DNA of 6,970 nucleotides from Methylomarinum sp. (GTDB lineage: Bacteria > Pseudomonadota > Gammaproteobacteria > Methylococcales > Methylomonadaceae), in the NCBI GenBank assembly GCA_013139755.1, contig WTAG01000291.1:1-6970 (forward strand), in the 5' to 3' direction. The notes beneath the pieces were generated by a model. That model had not been told where the DNA came from and did no database searches. It saw only the letters and a list, made by a program, of their open reading frames with translations. Positions 1-5,702 of this stretch are shown one piece after another (the stretch's first letter is position 1; each line of letters begins with the position of its first letter). A program made the translations under genes and the position numbers.

Positions 1-131
1 TGGGGACCGGTACAGGACCAAAAGCCGGTGGGCCACATTATTTACAACGCTTTGCTAATGAACAAAGGGTAACTAAGAATACTGCGGCTATAGGTGGTAA
101 TGCCAGTTTATTGGCGAAAGATTTAGATTAA
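1..131 (+). CDS. putA: PutA (proline dehydrogenase / P5C dehydrogenase), C-terminal end only
   Basis: The frame starting at base 3 reads 42 codons to TAA at 129-131. It contains GTGPKAGGPHYLQRFANEQ, then TAAIGGNASLLAKDLD at the end. From family knowledge, SGTGPKAGGPHYL followed by NTTAAGGNASLL is the C-terminal signature of bifunctional PutA, which oxidises proline to glutamate in two steps: FAD-dependent proline dehydrogenase, then NAD-dependent pyrroline-5-carboxylate dehydrogenase. The GGP-containing segment belongs to the end of the aldehyde dehydrogenase domain, and the GGNASLL tail is the conserved extreme C terminus. Everything upstream lies outside the window, so completeness cannot be judged. 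No rho-independent terminator follows the stop. A small open frame starts 10 bases later. Confidence 0.9.
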   Translation, partial: GTGTGPKAGGPHYLQRFANEQRVTKNTAAIGGNASLLAKDLD

Positions 132-141
132 GAAGAGAGAT

Positions 142-225
142 ATGACTTCATTTAACGAGACTAAATTAATAGCAATGGGCGTTGCTTCAGATACAAGCTT
201 GCTCCGGCACCCCATACCGGACTGA
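142..225 (+). CDS. 27-codon open frame after putA, possible truncated gene start
   Basis: ATG at 142 lies 10 bases after the putA stop, behind an AGAAGAGAG stretch that could serve as ribosome-binding site. The peptide begins MTSFNETKLIAMGV and ends at TGA 223-225. Its last codons lie inside the dispersed repeat at 203-226, so the frame may be the surviving 5' end of a gene once co-transcribed with putA and then cut off. I do not recognise the peptide. It could also be fortuitous. Confidence 0.25.
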   Translation: MTSFNETKLIAMGVASDTSLLRHPIPD

Positions 226-226
226 G
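203..226. repeat. Dispersed repeat, copy A (ACCCCATACCGGA core)
   Basis: The segment contains ACCCCATACCGGACTGAG. It matches copies at 2577-2601 (ACCCATACCGGACGATGAG) and 6533-6557 (ACCCAAACCGGACGGTGAG) apart from one extra C and a shortened tail. Two CCGG tetranucleotides here give CCGGCA/TACCGG arms able to pair around a short loop. This copy is more degenerate than the other two: the outer flanking arms do not pair cleanly. Confidence 0.55.
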
Positions 227-261
227 TAAAACAATCTGTCCTTGTGAGGGGCATTACAGAA

Positions 262-1098
262 CTAGTTTATTTCCACATAATTGATAGCATATTGCCCATT
301 AGATAGCCTTTGTAAAAGGTTATCCAGATTTTTATTATGATGAGTAATCAATGTGGTATCAATATAACTATATGTGTTCAGGTCAAAGTCTATATTGATA
401 ATTGCAACAGCATGGTAATTTATATAATCTATTAAAATCATACTAATGCCATCCGTATCAGCGCTAAAAATAGCTTTCAATATATCTGTTGTTTGCTCAG
501 GTGAAGAAGCGTTGATTTCCTTAATGATACCCTCTGGAATCCGCTTATATTTATCTATATCTCCATTATTTTCTTTTGTGGCTTTAGCCCTGTTCCAAAT
601 CAATAATTGTTCAGCTTGGGAAAACATAAATACGGCATTCATTGGAACATCATCCCATAGCCCCTGTGACTTTATTTTGCTTTTCCATAGTTTATCAGCA
701 GCAATTTCTAAGATTTTTATATCTGGATCCCCTAGTACAGGTTCTGATAATCCACGGCCATCTGAATTTATTAATTTATATTCGTTAAAATCCTGTTCAG
801 TAATATCGATAGGTTGATCACGTAGACTAGGAAAAGTAATTTCCCATCGATTGCTATTATCTTTATGAAAGGCTGATTCTATTAGAGCTGGACCATCTGA
901 GTCTTGGGCTATTGCAATTACACTGGCTAGAAAAAAGCAGTCCCCCGTATTATTCTGACTAAAAGAGCCTAGCAGACCATCGGGTTCATCTTTACCACCA
1001 GTTAATAATGGATTTTCATAAGCAAAACTGGATGAGGAAATACATAACCCTAATAGGGCAGGTTTCAGAATATATTTTACCAATTCCATATACTGCAT
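262..1098 (-). CDS. Secreted calpain-like (papain-fold) cysteine protease
   Basis: A 278-residue protein with an N-terminal signal: basic start, hydrophobic stretch at about 11-20, then SSSSFA with probable cleavage before YENP near residue 27. The cysteine in LLGLC does not fit a lipobox. The motif GSFSQNNTGDCFFLAS places Cys54 like the active-site cysteine of calpain family C2 (typical QGxLGDCWFLA). EIAADKLWK at 131-139 resembles the calpain segment that follows the cysteine subdomain. The second half offers NYHAVAI (His229) and SYIDTT (Asp247) as the rest of the triad, with Asp where calpains have Asn. No EF-hand or other extra domain is visible. The ATG at 1098 directly follows an in-frame TAA and lacks a good Shine-Dalgarno; ATG at 1089 is an alternative. 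The substrate is unknown. An export signal suggests periplasmic or extracellular action. Family assignment is by motif only. Confidence 0.65.
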   Translation of the reverse strand: MQYMELVKYILKPALLGLCISSSSFAYENPLLTGGKDEPDGLLGSFSQNNTGDCFFLASVIAIAQDSDGPALIESAFHKDNSNRWEITFPSLRDQPIDITEQDFNEYKLINSDGRGLSEPVLGDPDIKILEIAADKLWKSKIKSQGLWDDVPMNAVFMFSQAEQLLIWNRAKATKENNGDIDKYKRIPEGIIKEINASSPEQTTDILKAIFSADTDGISMILIDYINYHAVAIINIDFDLNTYSYIDTTLITHHNKNLDNLLQRLSNGQYAINYVEIN

Positions 1099-1124
1099 TT
1101 ATTCAACCGTCTGCTTGACTGCAT
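1077..1124 (-). CDS. Possible 15-codon leader ORF overlapping the protease start
   Basis: ATG at 1124-1122 has the better ribosome-binding site in this region (GAAGAGAG, 4 bases upstream). It encodes MQSSRRLNKCSIWNW before TAA at 1079-1077. It is out of frame with the protease and overlaps both candidate protease starts (1098, 1089). It could drive the protease by translational coupling or restrain it. It may also be chance. Confidence 0.2.
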   Translation of the reverse strand: MQSSRRLNKCSIWNW

Positions 1125-1145
1125 TTAACTCTCTTCACATTTTTG

Positions 1146-1175
1146 CCTATACCGACTTGCAATGAATTACGTCAA
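1146..1175 (-). promoter_or_regulatory. Candidate sigma-70 promoter for the calpain-like gene
   Basis: On the minus strand TTGACG (-35, 5 of 6 matches) and TATAGG (-10, 4 of 6) are separated by 18 bases. They lie just after the deacetylase stop, with predicted transcription start near 1139 and a leader of about 40 bases before the protease ATG. This would let the protease be expressed apart from hspQ and the deacetylase. The -10 box is weak. Confidence 0.35.
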
Positions 1176-1178
1176 AAC

Positions 1179-2126
1179 CTAAATCATATTTTCCACAACG
1201 GTTGTCCAGGCTTTAGCGATATTATCATGATTATATCCACCACCTCCCATTGCAAGGAGTCTACCGTCACAAATCTCATTGGCCAGTTTGCAAAGTCTCG
1301 AAGCCGCATATGCATGAGATTTTTGACTATATTCCATGTGAGTAATCGGGTCTCCTTTTATGCTATCAGCACCACATTGAAAGAAGATGAAATCTGCACT
1401 GTGTTTTAACAAGAACTTTTCTACTTCATCCCATGCTTGCATAAACGTATCATCGTTTGAATAAGGAGGCATAGGTATATTAAGTTTAGTCCCCTCTGCA
1501 TACCCCTTACCCCTCTCTGTTTCTGCACCGGTGCCTGGATATAAAAAACGACCATCTTCATGAAGGTCTGCAAAGATTAAATCGGGATCATCTTCAAAGC
1601 TATAAAACACTCCATCGCCATGATGGGCATCTATATCAATATAGGCAATACGTTGAATCTTATGTTTATAGCGTAGATATTCGATAGCTATTGCGCAGTC
1701 ATTGAATACACAAAAGCCTGCTGCTATGTGACGACGTGCATGATGCAAACCTGCTATGGGTATAAAAGCGCGTTTATATTCATTGTTTACAATGCGATCC
1801 ACAGCATCACAAACTGAACCCACAACAAATGAAGCTGCCTCATACATACCAATAAACGCAGGTGTGTCTCCCCTGTCTAAATATCCAGCACCTGATTTAG
1901 ACTGTTTTTTTACCTGTTCAACATAGTCATGTGTATGAAATAGCTCAAGTACACTTGGGCCTATCGTGTGTGGAGGTAATATATCGATTTTTTCTTGTAA
2001 TGAATGTTTATAAAATTCTTTTTCAAATACATAATGTCGCATAGGACCAAATGGATGGTCATTACCAAATCCATAACTGGCCAGGTCATCGCCTAGATAA
2101 ACGCAGCAGTTGTGGTGTTGACTCAT
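1179..2126 (-). CDS. Histone deacetylase family protein (AcuC/class I-like Zn hydrolase)
   Basis: From the ATG at 2126 the protein has 315 residues, a usual length for a single-domain bacterial deacetylase. All hallmarks of the arginase/deacetylase fold are present: the catalytic His pair in GLHHARRH (128-129), GFCVFND (137-143), the metal motif DIDAHHGDG with Zn ligands Asp166 and His168, the third ligand Asp254 in CGADSIKGDP, and the transition-state tyrosine Tyr298 in MGGGGYN. The expected reaction is Zn-dependent hydrolysis of acetyl-lysine or another acylated amine in the cytoplasm. The true substrate (protein, acetylpolyamine or other) cannot be read from the sequence. A GTG at 2135 is in frame, but AAGGTG containing that GTG sits 6 bases before the ATG as a good Shine-Dalgarno, so ATG is preferred. 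hspQ ends at 2137, so the two genes form one transcription unit and are probably translationally coupled. Confidence 0.88.
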   Translation of the reverse strand: MSQHHNCCVYLGDDLASYGFGNDHPFGPMRHYVFEKEFYKHSLQEKIDILPPHTIGPSVLELFHTHDYVEQVKKQSKSGAGYLDRGDTPAFIGMYEAASFVVGSVCDAVDRIVNNEYKRAFIPIAGLHHARRHIAAGFCVFNDCAIAIEYLRYKHKIQRIAYIDIDAHHGDGVFYSFEDDPDLIFADLHEDGRFLYPGTGAETERGKGYAEGTKLNIPMPPYSNDDTFMQAWDEVEKFLLKHSADFIFFQCGADSIKGDPITHMEYSQKSHAYAASRLCKLANEICDGRLLAMGGGGYNHDNIAKAWTTVVENMI

Positions 2127-2136
2127 TGGGTACACC

Positions 2137-2448
2137 TTAGTTCTTTCGAATTCTAAGCTGATAATGCCCTTTCTCTATACCCTTGAAATAATGACTCAGT
2201 AACGGATGATTAATCGTTTCATGTTCTTTGTTAGATTCAAGATTACGTTCGGCAACATAAGTCTGATGAACAGAATCATTGACTAATACGTGGTACCAAG
2301 GCTGGTCTTTTGGAGGACGACTGCGAGCTACTTCTTCATACCATTCTTCACTGCCTAGAAACTTGTAATCGACATCGATAATAACCCCACGGTAATTAAA
2401 CATTACGTGTTGGACAATTTGCCCAATAGTAAATTTAGCTACACTCAT
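2137..2448 (-). CDS. hspQ: Heat shock protein HspQ
   Basis: A 103-residue protein matching HspQ (YccV) in length and motifs: KFTIGQIVQH at 5-14, RGVIIDVD at 20-27, PWYHVLV at 50-56 and TYVAERNLE at 63-71. The C-terminal tail ends HYQLRIRKN. In enterobacteria HspQ is a hemimethylated-DNA-binding and Lon/Clp-related factor that modulates protein turnover under heat stress. That role is known for the family, not shown here. The start is firm: GGGGAG lies 7 bases before the ATG. The gene leads the operon with the deacetylase (10-base gap to its ATG). Upstream, a TATAAT at 2484-2489 (minus) is a possible -10, but no convincing -35 or sigma-32 box accompanies it. Confidence 0.9.
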   Translation of the reverse strand: MSVAKFTIGQIVQHVMFNYRGVIIDVDYKFLGSEEWYEEVARSRPPKDQPWYHVLVNDSVHQTYVAERNLESNKEHETINHPLLSHYFKGIEKGHYQLRIRKN

Positions 2449-2576
2449 TTGCTAACTCCCCAGACCAATAGCGGCTAGTTCATATTATAGTTTCATTAAA
2501 TTATAAACTTATCTGTACTGATATGATCGGACATATTTAAAAATTGATCATAATCAAATCGTACAGTAAAAGACCG

Positions 2577-2601
2577 TCATCGACCCATACCGGACGATGA
2601 G
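2577..2601. repeat. Dispersed repeat, copy B, with 6-bp flanking arms
   Basis: The core ACCCATACCGGA (2583-2594) is bounded by TCATCG (2577-2582) and CGATGA (2595-2600), which are perfectly complementary. The unit would fold as a 6-bp stem with a 12-base loop. The core recurs at 209-221 (one extra C) and 6539-6550. AATAAC/GTTATT followed by a run of seven T residues comes immediately after on the plus strand. Confidence 0.65.
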
Positions 2602-2628
2602 AATAACGAATGTTATTTTTTTCAATCG

Positions 2629-2679
2629 AGTCTGCCCCATTGGTTCTTGGGAACAGACTATTGTGACTTTGGGAACAGA
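2629..2679. repeat. Small inverted and direct repeats (TTGGGAACAGA twice)
   Basis: TTGGGAACAGA occurs at 2647-2657 and again at 2669-2679, a 22-base period. The first copy is also the right arm of an inverted repeat: AGTCTG (2629-2634) pairs with CAGACT (2654-2659), with a further CCC/GGG pairing inside. No known element is recognised. It may be a decayed mobile-element end. Confidence 0.4.
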
Positions 2680-2973
2680 GATTTTTCTCAACCCTTTTGA
2701 TAGCAAGGCTTACAGCGCATATTTTTGGCCTGTAACATATATTAACTATCTTTTAACTTATCTAACTTAGGGAGTTTTGTTTTTTAAGGGCATTTTAAAG
2801 AGAAAAACAGAAGATTCGTAACCATCAATCTGTCGTTATATGAAAAACCTTAACTGATGAGCTCTAACACTCAGATAAATTCAAAAACATCTAATGCATT
2901 AGCAGCATATCCAATAAAAAATTCATTGTGAATTTAAATTCTTGCAAAGGAAATGCAGAAATGACGAGATGTT

Positions 2974-3018
2974 TTTTGCAGGATGGGTAAAGTCTAAAAT
3001 AAAACCCATCCTGCAAAA
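2974..3018. terminator. Perfect 15-bp hairpin next to the small exported gene
   Basis: TTTTGCAGGATGGGT (2974-2988) and ACCCATCCTGCAAAA (3004-3018) are exact complements with a 15-base AT-rich loop. It begins one base beyond the stop of the minus-strand gene at 3020, so it is likely the 3' end of that transcript. Read on the minus strand the T run is inside the stem, not after it, so it is not a textbook rho-independent terminator. Read on the plus strand it is followed by a T-rich tract, but no plus-strand gene precedes it. Confidence 0.6.
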
Positions 3019-3019
3019 T

Positions 3020-3412
3020 TTATTTTTTTATAAACTGATAAATAGCGCCAAACCTGGCTTTCAATGTCATATTTTTTTCGTCTTTGTTGATCACAGAAAA
3101 TTTGTCAAACTTTCCTGATCTGCCTAAAACAGATACGCTTAATTTACCGTCTTCAATTGTATAATTTACCGGTAATTGATCGTAATGACTTCCTTCACGG
3201 GGAATATTTTTAATAGTAACGGTGCTGTTATTGTTGAATGTCCAAGTATCTTCCCGTGGTAAGTGTTTTTCAGATTTTTCAGATTTTTTAGTGTATTTCA
3301 GTGACCAGGTCCCCTGAACGTTTTGACTGGTTAATGGTGTGCTTTCAGCATATGCATTGCCGCTGAATATTAAGATAGTTGATAAAATTGCTACTATATT
3401 TGTTTTTTTCAT
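3020..3412 (-). CDS. Small exported protein, lipocalin-like domain candidate
   Basis: A 130-residue protein with a clear signal peptide: MKKTNIV, a hydrophobic core, then NAYA with cleavage predicted after residue 22. The mature part is about 108 residues, beta-rich by appearance. LTSQNVQGTWSLKY (27-40) resembles the opening strand of lipocalin-like domains, where a G-x-W motif starts the barrel, and the end MTLKARFGAIYQFIKK looks like a closing strand. A short internal duplication gives SEKSEK (44-49), from a repeated TCAGATTTT on the plus strand. The mature protein has no cysteine. The start ATG follows a weak GAAG site 7 bases upstream. No neighbour points to a function. The gene stands alone, with a strong hairpin just past its stop. 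I do not recognise a named family with certainty. Confidence 0.65.
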   Translation of the reverse strand: MKKTNIVAILSTILIFSGNAYAESTPLTSQNVQGTWSLKYTKKSEKSEKHLPREDTWTFNNNSTVTIKNIPREGSHYDQLPVNYTIEDGKLSVSVLGRSGKFDKFSVINKDEKNMTLKARFGAIYQFIKK

Positions 3413-3882
3413 TTATTTCTTCATTTAACCATATCGAAAGACCATTGTACGCACTCATTTTAATAAGCGTATCTTTATATGCTGATTGGCCGGAAAATCG
3501 AATAATGATTGATGTTAGAATAAACTACATACGCAACTAATGGAAAATTGAGCTTAACTATTACGTTCGGAAACAATGGTGGTTCGCGCGCAGCAGGAAG
3601 GCTCGCTGAATATGCTATTTTCATCAAGCAAAAGCTCGTCATTAAATAAAACAGACGAAATCAGCCCCCAATTTAATGCAGAAAATAAAAACGTAGCGCC
3701 TTGCCCTTCTACTTCGCTTATATCGATATTTGCTTACTCGCGAGCTTGAGCTGTTTAATCCCCCCTCTGCTACAGAGCTTGTGATTCCTGCGTTGTCCCG
3801 GTAGCTATCTGGATTTACTGAATGGATGGATACCGGCAAGACATATGAGTAACTGAAGCTTTATATTATAGGAATATTCAAG
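3413..3882. other. Gap with competing short open frames, no supported gene
   Basis: No convincing complete gene is present. The first 140 bases upstream of the small exported gene contain TACAAT on the minus strand as a possible -10, without a good -35. From about 3554 to 3839 several short frames compete: a minus-strand frame with only a TTG start (3642-3839), a minus-strand frame without a start (3554-3733, ending EPSCCARTTIVSERNS), and a plus-strand ATG frame (3576-3749, starting MVVRAQQEGSLNMLFSSSK). Some of these could be a decayed gene. Confidence 0.4.
3554..3839 (-). pseudogene. Possible decayed gene fragment of unknown origin
   Basis: Two minus-strand frames overlap here without a good start. 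One reads SVNPDSYRDNAGITSSVAEG in its 5' half. The other continues in a different phase as NIDISEVEGQGATFLFSALN and runs to TAA at 3556-3554. Together they look like one peptide broken by indels near 3730-3740. The third phase also reads KQLKLASKQISI across that point. The plus-strand frame at 3576-3749 competes for the same DNA. I cannot identify a family, and the joining of frames is my inference. Confidence 0.25.
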
Positions 3883-4098
3883 TTATTTCGTTGGTGCATT
3901 TATTATTTCTATCTGCGCGTTGTTTTCCATATTGGCACCGAGATAAATCCCAGTAATTGCATCAGGCGGAAACTTTGCAAGTTTAATTTCATAGGCATTA
4001 TAACTCCCAGATAAAAAAGACTAGAGATATCTCTAAAAACCCTAACCTCTTCTTCATATGCCCAACCGATCGACTTTTGTCCTAAAATTTTTACTAAG
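3883..4098 (-). pseudogene. 3' remnant of a DUF2971-type gene, frameshifted
   Basis: In one frame the minus strand reads LGQKSIGWAYEEEVRVFRDI, matching the K...WxYExExR motif that marks DUF2971 proteins. The reading then breaks in a run of six A on the plus strand (4013-4018). One extra base there would continue it as SGSYNAYEIKLAKFPPDAIT and IYLGANMENNAQIEIINAPT, ending at TAA 3885-3883. That tail fits the family's C-terminal pattern of proline-rich strand, then I-x-G-I-Y-L-G. The N-terminal part of the gene is missing: at about 4098 it abuts the recombinase remnant. DUF2971 proteins have no settled biochemical function. The piece is inactive as it stands. Confidence 0.6.
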
Positions 4099-4403
4099 TC
4101 TAGTTTGTTCTGTGATTTCAAACTGAACAGGTTGATGTATTTTCTGTTGCATAACCATTGCTCTTTTTGAAACGACTCTCCTCCATGTGCGACATCGAGA
4201 CCCCTTAGTTTTACCAGATCACATCCGCGTAATTTACTATCAATCGCCAAATTAAATAATGCAAGGTTACGAATTCGGTTAGCCAATTGTAACCGAATGC
4301 GTATAGCCCAGATTTATTTCAGTTTTAACGGTGGTTTTTGACCAATCAGTTTACCTTTATTCCAAGGAGTATGATTCTGTTGGATATGTGTAAGAAGATA
4401 CAT
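4099..4403 (-). pseudogene. 5' remnant of a tyrosine recombinase/integrase, nonsense and frameshift
   Basis: ATG at 4403-4401 follows AAGGA by 6 bases. The frame gives HTPWNKGKLIGQKPPLKLK, a TAA at codon 30 (4316-4314), then IWAIRIRLQLANRIRNLALF, NLAIDSKLRGCDLVKL and DVAHGG. This is the recognisable N-terminal half of a short integrase family. The Arg in KLRGCDL is the first catalytic arginine of tyrosine recombinases. Near the A5 tract at 4164-4168 (T on the plus strand) the frame shifts, continuing RAMVMQQKIHQPVQFEITEQ to about 4099. The H-x-x-R and Tyr region is gone, replaced by DUF2971 sequence. The nonsense codon sits where relatives have Glu or Asp. The gene is dead by three independent lesions. 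Confidence 0.75.
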
Positions 4404-4463
4404 AATAGTTCCTTAGTTGTTTAAAGAAACTTGATTATCTACCGTATTTTAATAGGCGCTAAC
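4404..4463. other. Short intergenic stretch left of the insertion sequence
   Basis: Sixty bases separate the recombinase remnant from the IS end. They include its Shine-Dalgarno and finish with GGCGCTAAC, where the final AAC is the left target duplication. No promoter is assigned. Confidence 0.4.
4461..4463. repeat. Target site duplication AAC, left copy
   Basis: AAC directly outside the IS end, repeated at 5726-5728 on the other side. Removing the IS and one copy restores GGCGCTAACCGACCCCAACC. Confidence 0.85.
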
Positions 4464-4486
4464 TGAGGTTCCCCCAAAATAACGGA
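4464..4486 (+). repeat. IS terminal inverted repeat (orfB-side end)
   Basis: Reads TGAGGTTCCCCCAAAATAAC then GGA. It matches the opposite end at TGAGG, T, CCCC, A and TAACGGA, with mismatches at positions 6, 12 and 14-16. The outer edge is set by the flanking AAC duplication. Confidence 0.9.
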
Positions 4487-4494
4487 CGGATTAA

Positions 4495-5355
4495 CTAAAG
4501 GGCATTAGCCTGCTCATATTCGTTTGGGCTTACATACCCCAAATACGAATGTCTTCGTTGTCGATTGTAAAATACCTCAATGTATTCAAACAAGCTTTGT
4601 TTAGCTTGTTCTCTTGTTCGATAGTCCTCATCATCTACCCATTCAGTTTTTAATGTGCCGAAGAAGCTCTCTGCCACTGCATTGTCATAACATTCACCTT
4701 TTCGACTCATACTTGGCAACATGCCGTGCTGACTGAGCAATTGCTGGTAATCACCCGAAGCATAAGTGCTACCTTGATCAGAATGTATGATGACAGGATT
4801 TTTAATATGCCTCCGAGCGATAGCCATTTGCAAGGCATCAATCACCAGTTTGGCGTTGTTACGGTCACTCATTGCCCAACCGATGACTTGGCGTGAATAT
4901 AAATCAAGCATGATAGCAAGGTATAGCCAGCCTTGACGCGTTCGAATAAAGGTTGTATCAGATACCCAAGCCTGATTTGGTTGTGTGGTACGAAATACTC
5001 TTTTTAAGCGATCGGGTGCCGGTGCTAAGGTATTTTTGGAGTTCGTCGTTATGATAAACCGTTTGCTCATCTTTGATTGAATTCCCGCTGCCTTCATCAG
5101 CTTTGCAACTCGATTAACACTGACATGTTCGCCTGATGACAGTAGATCTTTGTGAATGCGAGGTGATCCATAGGTTTGGCGACTTGACTGATGAAAGCAG
5201 CGTATTTTGCTTAATAATCTTTTGTTCATCCGCTCAGTCCTACAGGCTGGTCTATCTAACCAGTCATAATAACCACTGGTCGATACGTTCAGTACTGAAC
5301 ATAAACGAGTTAAGGCATGCCATCGTCTCTGGTTTTTAATGAACGCGTACTTCAC
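4495..5355 (-). CDS. IS3-family transposase OrfB (DDE integrase catalytic domain)
   Basis: A 286-residue OrfB with an HTH_21-type region (about 38-96, including SRQTYGSPRIHKDL) followed by the retroviral-integrase-like core. The catalytic triad is complete: Asp133 in WVSDTTFI, Asp193 in IIHSDQGSTYAS and Glu229 in CYDNAVAESFFGTLKTEW. Asp193 and Glu229 have 35 residues between them, the DD(35)E spacing. The C-terminal FYNRQRRHSYLGYVSPNEYE is the usual IS3 ending. The frame opens with GTG at 5355, overlapping the orfA stop by four bases (GTGA). Family knowledge says the active transposase is mainly the OrfAB fusion made by a -1 frameshift, giving about 389 residues here. It catalyses copy-out, paste-in transposition through a circular intermediate. 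Confidence 0.95.
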   Translation of the reverse strand: MKYAFIKNQRRWHALTRLCSVLNVSTSGYYDWLDRPACRTERMNKRLLSKIRCFHQSSRQTYGSPRIHKDLLSSGEHVSVNRVAKLMKAAGIQSKMSKRFIITTNSKNTLAPAPDRLKRVFRTTQPNQAWVSDTTFIRTRQGWLYLAIMLDLYSRQVIGWAMSDRNNAKLVIDALQMAIARRHIKNPVIIHSDQGSTYASGDYQQLLSQHGMLPSMSRKGECYDNAVAESFFGTLKTEWVDDEDYRTREQAKQSLFEYIEVFYNRQRRHSYLGYVSPNEYEQANAL

Positions 5356-5663
5356 TTGAGCTCCCTGGCAAAGTACGCTGCGGCCTTTTTTAAAATTTCA
5401 ACTTCCTCTTTCAGGCGATCATTTTCTTGACGAAGTGTCACCATTTCACTCTGATTTTCCTTACGAGGTCTTCCAGACGTACTGGGAAAGGCATCCGTAC
5501 CTTTATTTTCAAGCTGCTCTTTCCATTTATATAGCTGATTACGACGAATACCCAGTTCTGCTGCTAACTCAGATGAGGGCTTATCTGATTCGGCCATTAA
5601 ACGAACCGCTTCAACTTTGAACTCTCGGGTATAGGTTTTATAGGGCTTTCTTTTATTTGTCAT
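5352..5663 (-). CDS. IS3-family transposase OrfA (HTH and leucine zipper)
   Basis: A 103-residue OrfA: basic start, then a helix-turn-helix of the transposase_8 type (about 9-60, including REFKVEAVRLMAES and GIRRNQLYKWKEQL), a Gly/Pro/Arg linker (GRPRKE), and a coiled coil at about 72-95 (MVTLRQENDRLKEEVEILKK) that normally mediates dimerisation. ATG at 5663 has an excellent AAGGAG 7 bases upstream (5671-5676). OrfA binds the IS ends and, made alone, usually acts as a regulator. As part of OrfAB it supplies DNA binding. The frame is intact, and codons Leu91-Lys92-Lys93 are the frameshift site. Confidence 0.95.
   Translation of the reverse strand: MTNKRKPYKTYTREFKVEAVRLMAESDKPSSELAAELGIRRNQLYKWKEQLENKGTDAFPSTSGRPRKENQSEMVTLRQENDRLKEEVEILKKAAAYFARELK
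5385..5391 (-). promoter_or_regulatory. Programmed -1 frameshift site A AAA AAG
   Basis: In the orfA frame the codons TTA AAA AAG GCC contain the slippery heptamer A AAA AAG. Slipping back one base gives GGC CGC AGC GTA and so on, open straight into orfB and producing an OrfAB fusion of about 389 residues. No stimulatory pseudoknot was modelled. Confidence 0.85.
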
Positions 5664-5702
5664 TTGGATACTCCTTAGCGATATTGTCGCTTATTTAAAG
5701 TA

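Larger units (their letters stand above)
2449..3019. other. Non-coding AT-rich gap upstream of hspQ
   Basis: No supported gene lies in this 571-base stretch. It contains two minus-strand TATAAT hexamers (2484-2489 and 2500-2505) that may belong to the hspQ promoter, dispersed repeat copy B (2577-2601), a small AATAAC/GTTATT hairpin followed by T residues (2602-2622), an inverted and a direct repeat around 2629-2679, an AATTCA-TTG-TGAATT palindrome near 2925, and the long hairpin at 2974-3018. Bases 2685-2910 show nothing beyond AT-rich sequence. Confidence 0.5.

Noticed and set aside
446..817. Plus-strand 123-codon frame
   Set aside because: It is antisense to the calpain-like gene, which has a signal peptide and motifs; the plus-strand peptide shows no family features.
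1143..1409. Plus-strand 88-codon frame
   Set aside because: Antisense shadow of the deacetylase 3' region, whose conserved metal-site motifs establish the minus strand as coding.
2602..2622. Rho-independent terminator on the plus strand
   Set aside because: The AATAAC/GTTATT stem is short and GC-poor, and no plus-strand gene precedes it.
3909..4286. 125-codon minus-strand frame as one intact gene
   Set aside because: Its first third is integrase sequence and its later part DUF2971-like, both continuing in other frames; it is a chimeric by-product of two pseudogenes.
5136..5620. Plus-strand frames inside the IS (5136-5339 and 5435-5620)
   Set aside because: Antisense shadows of transposase orfB and orfA.
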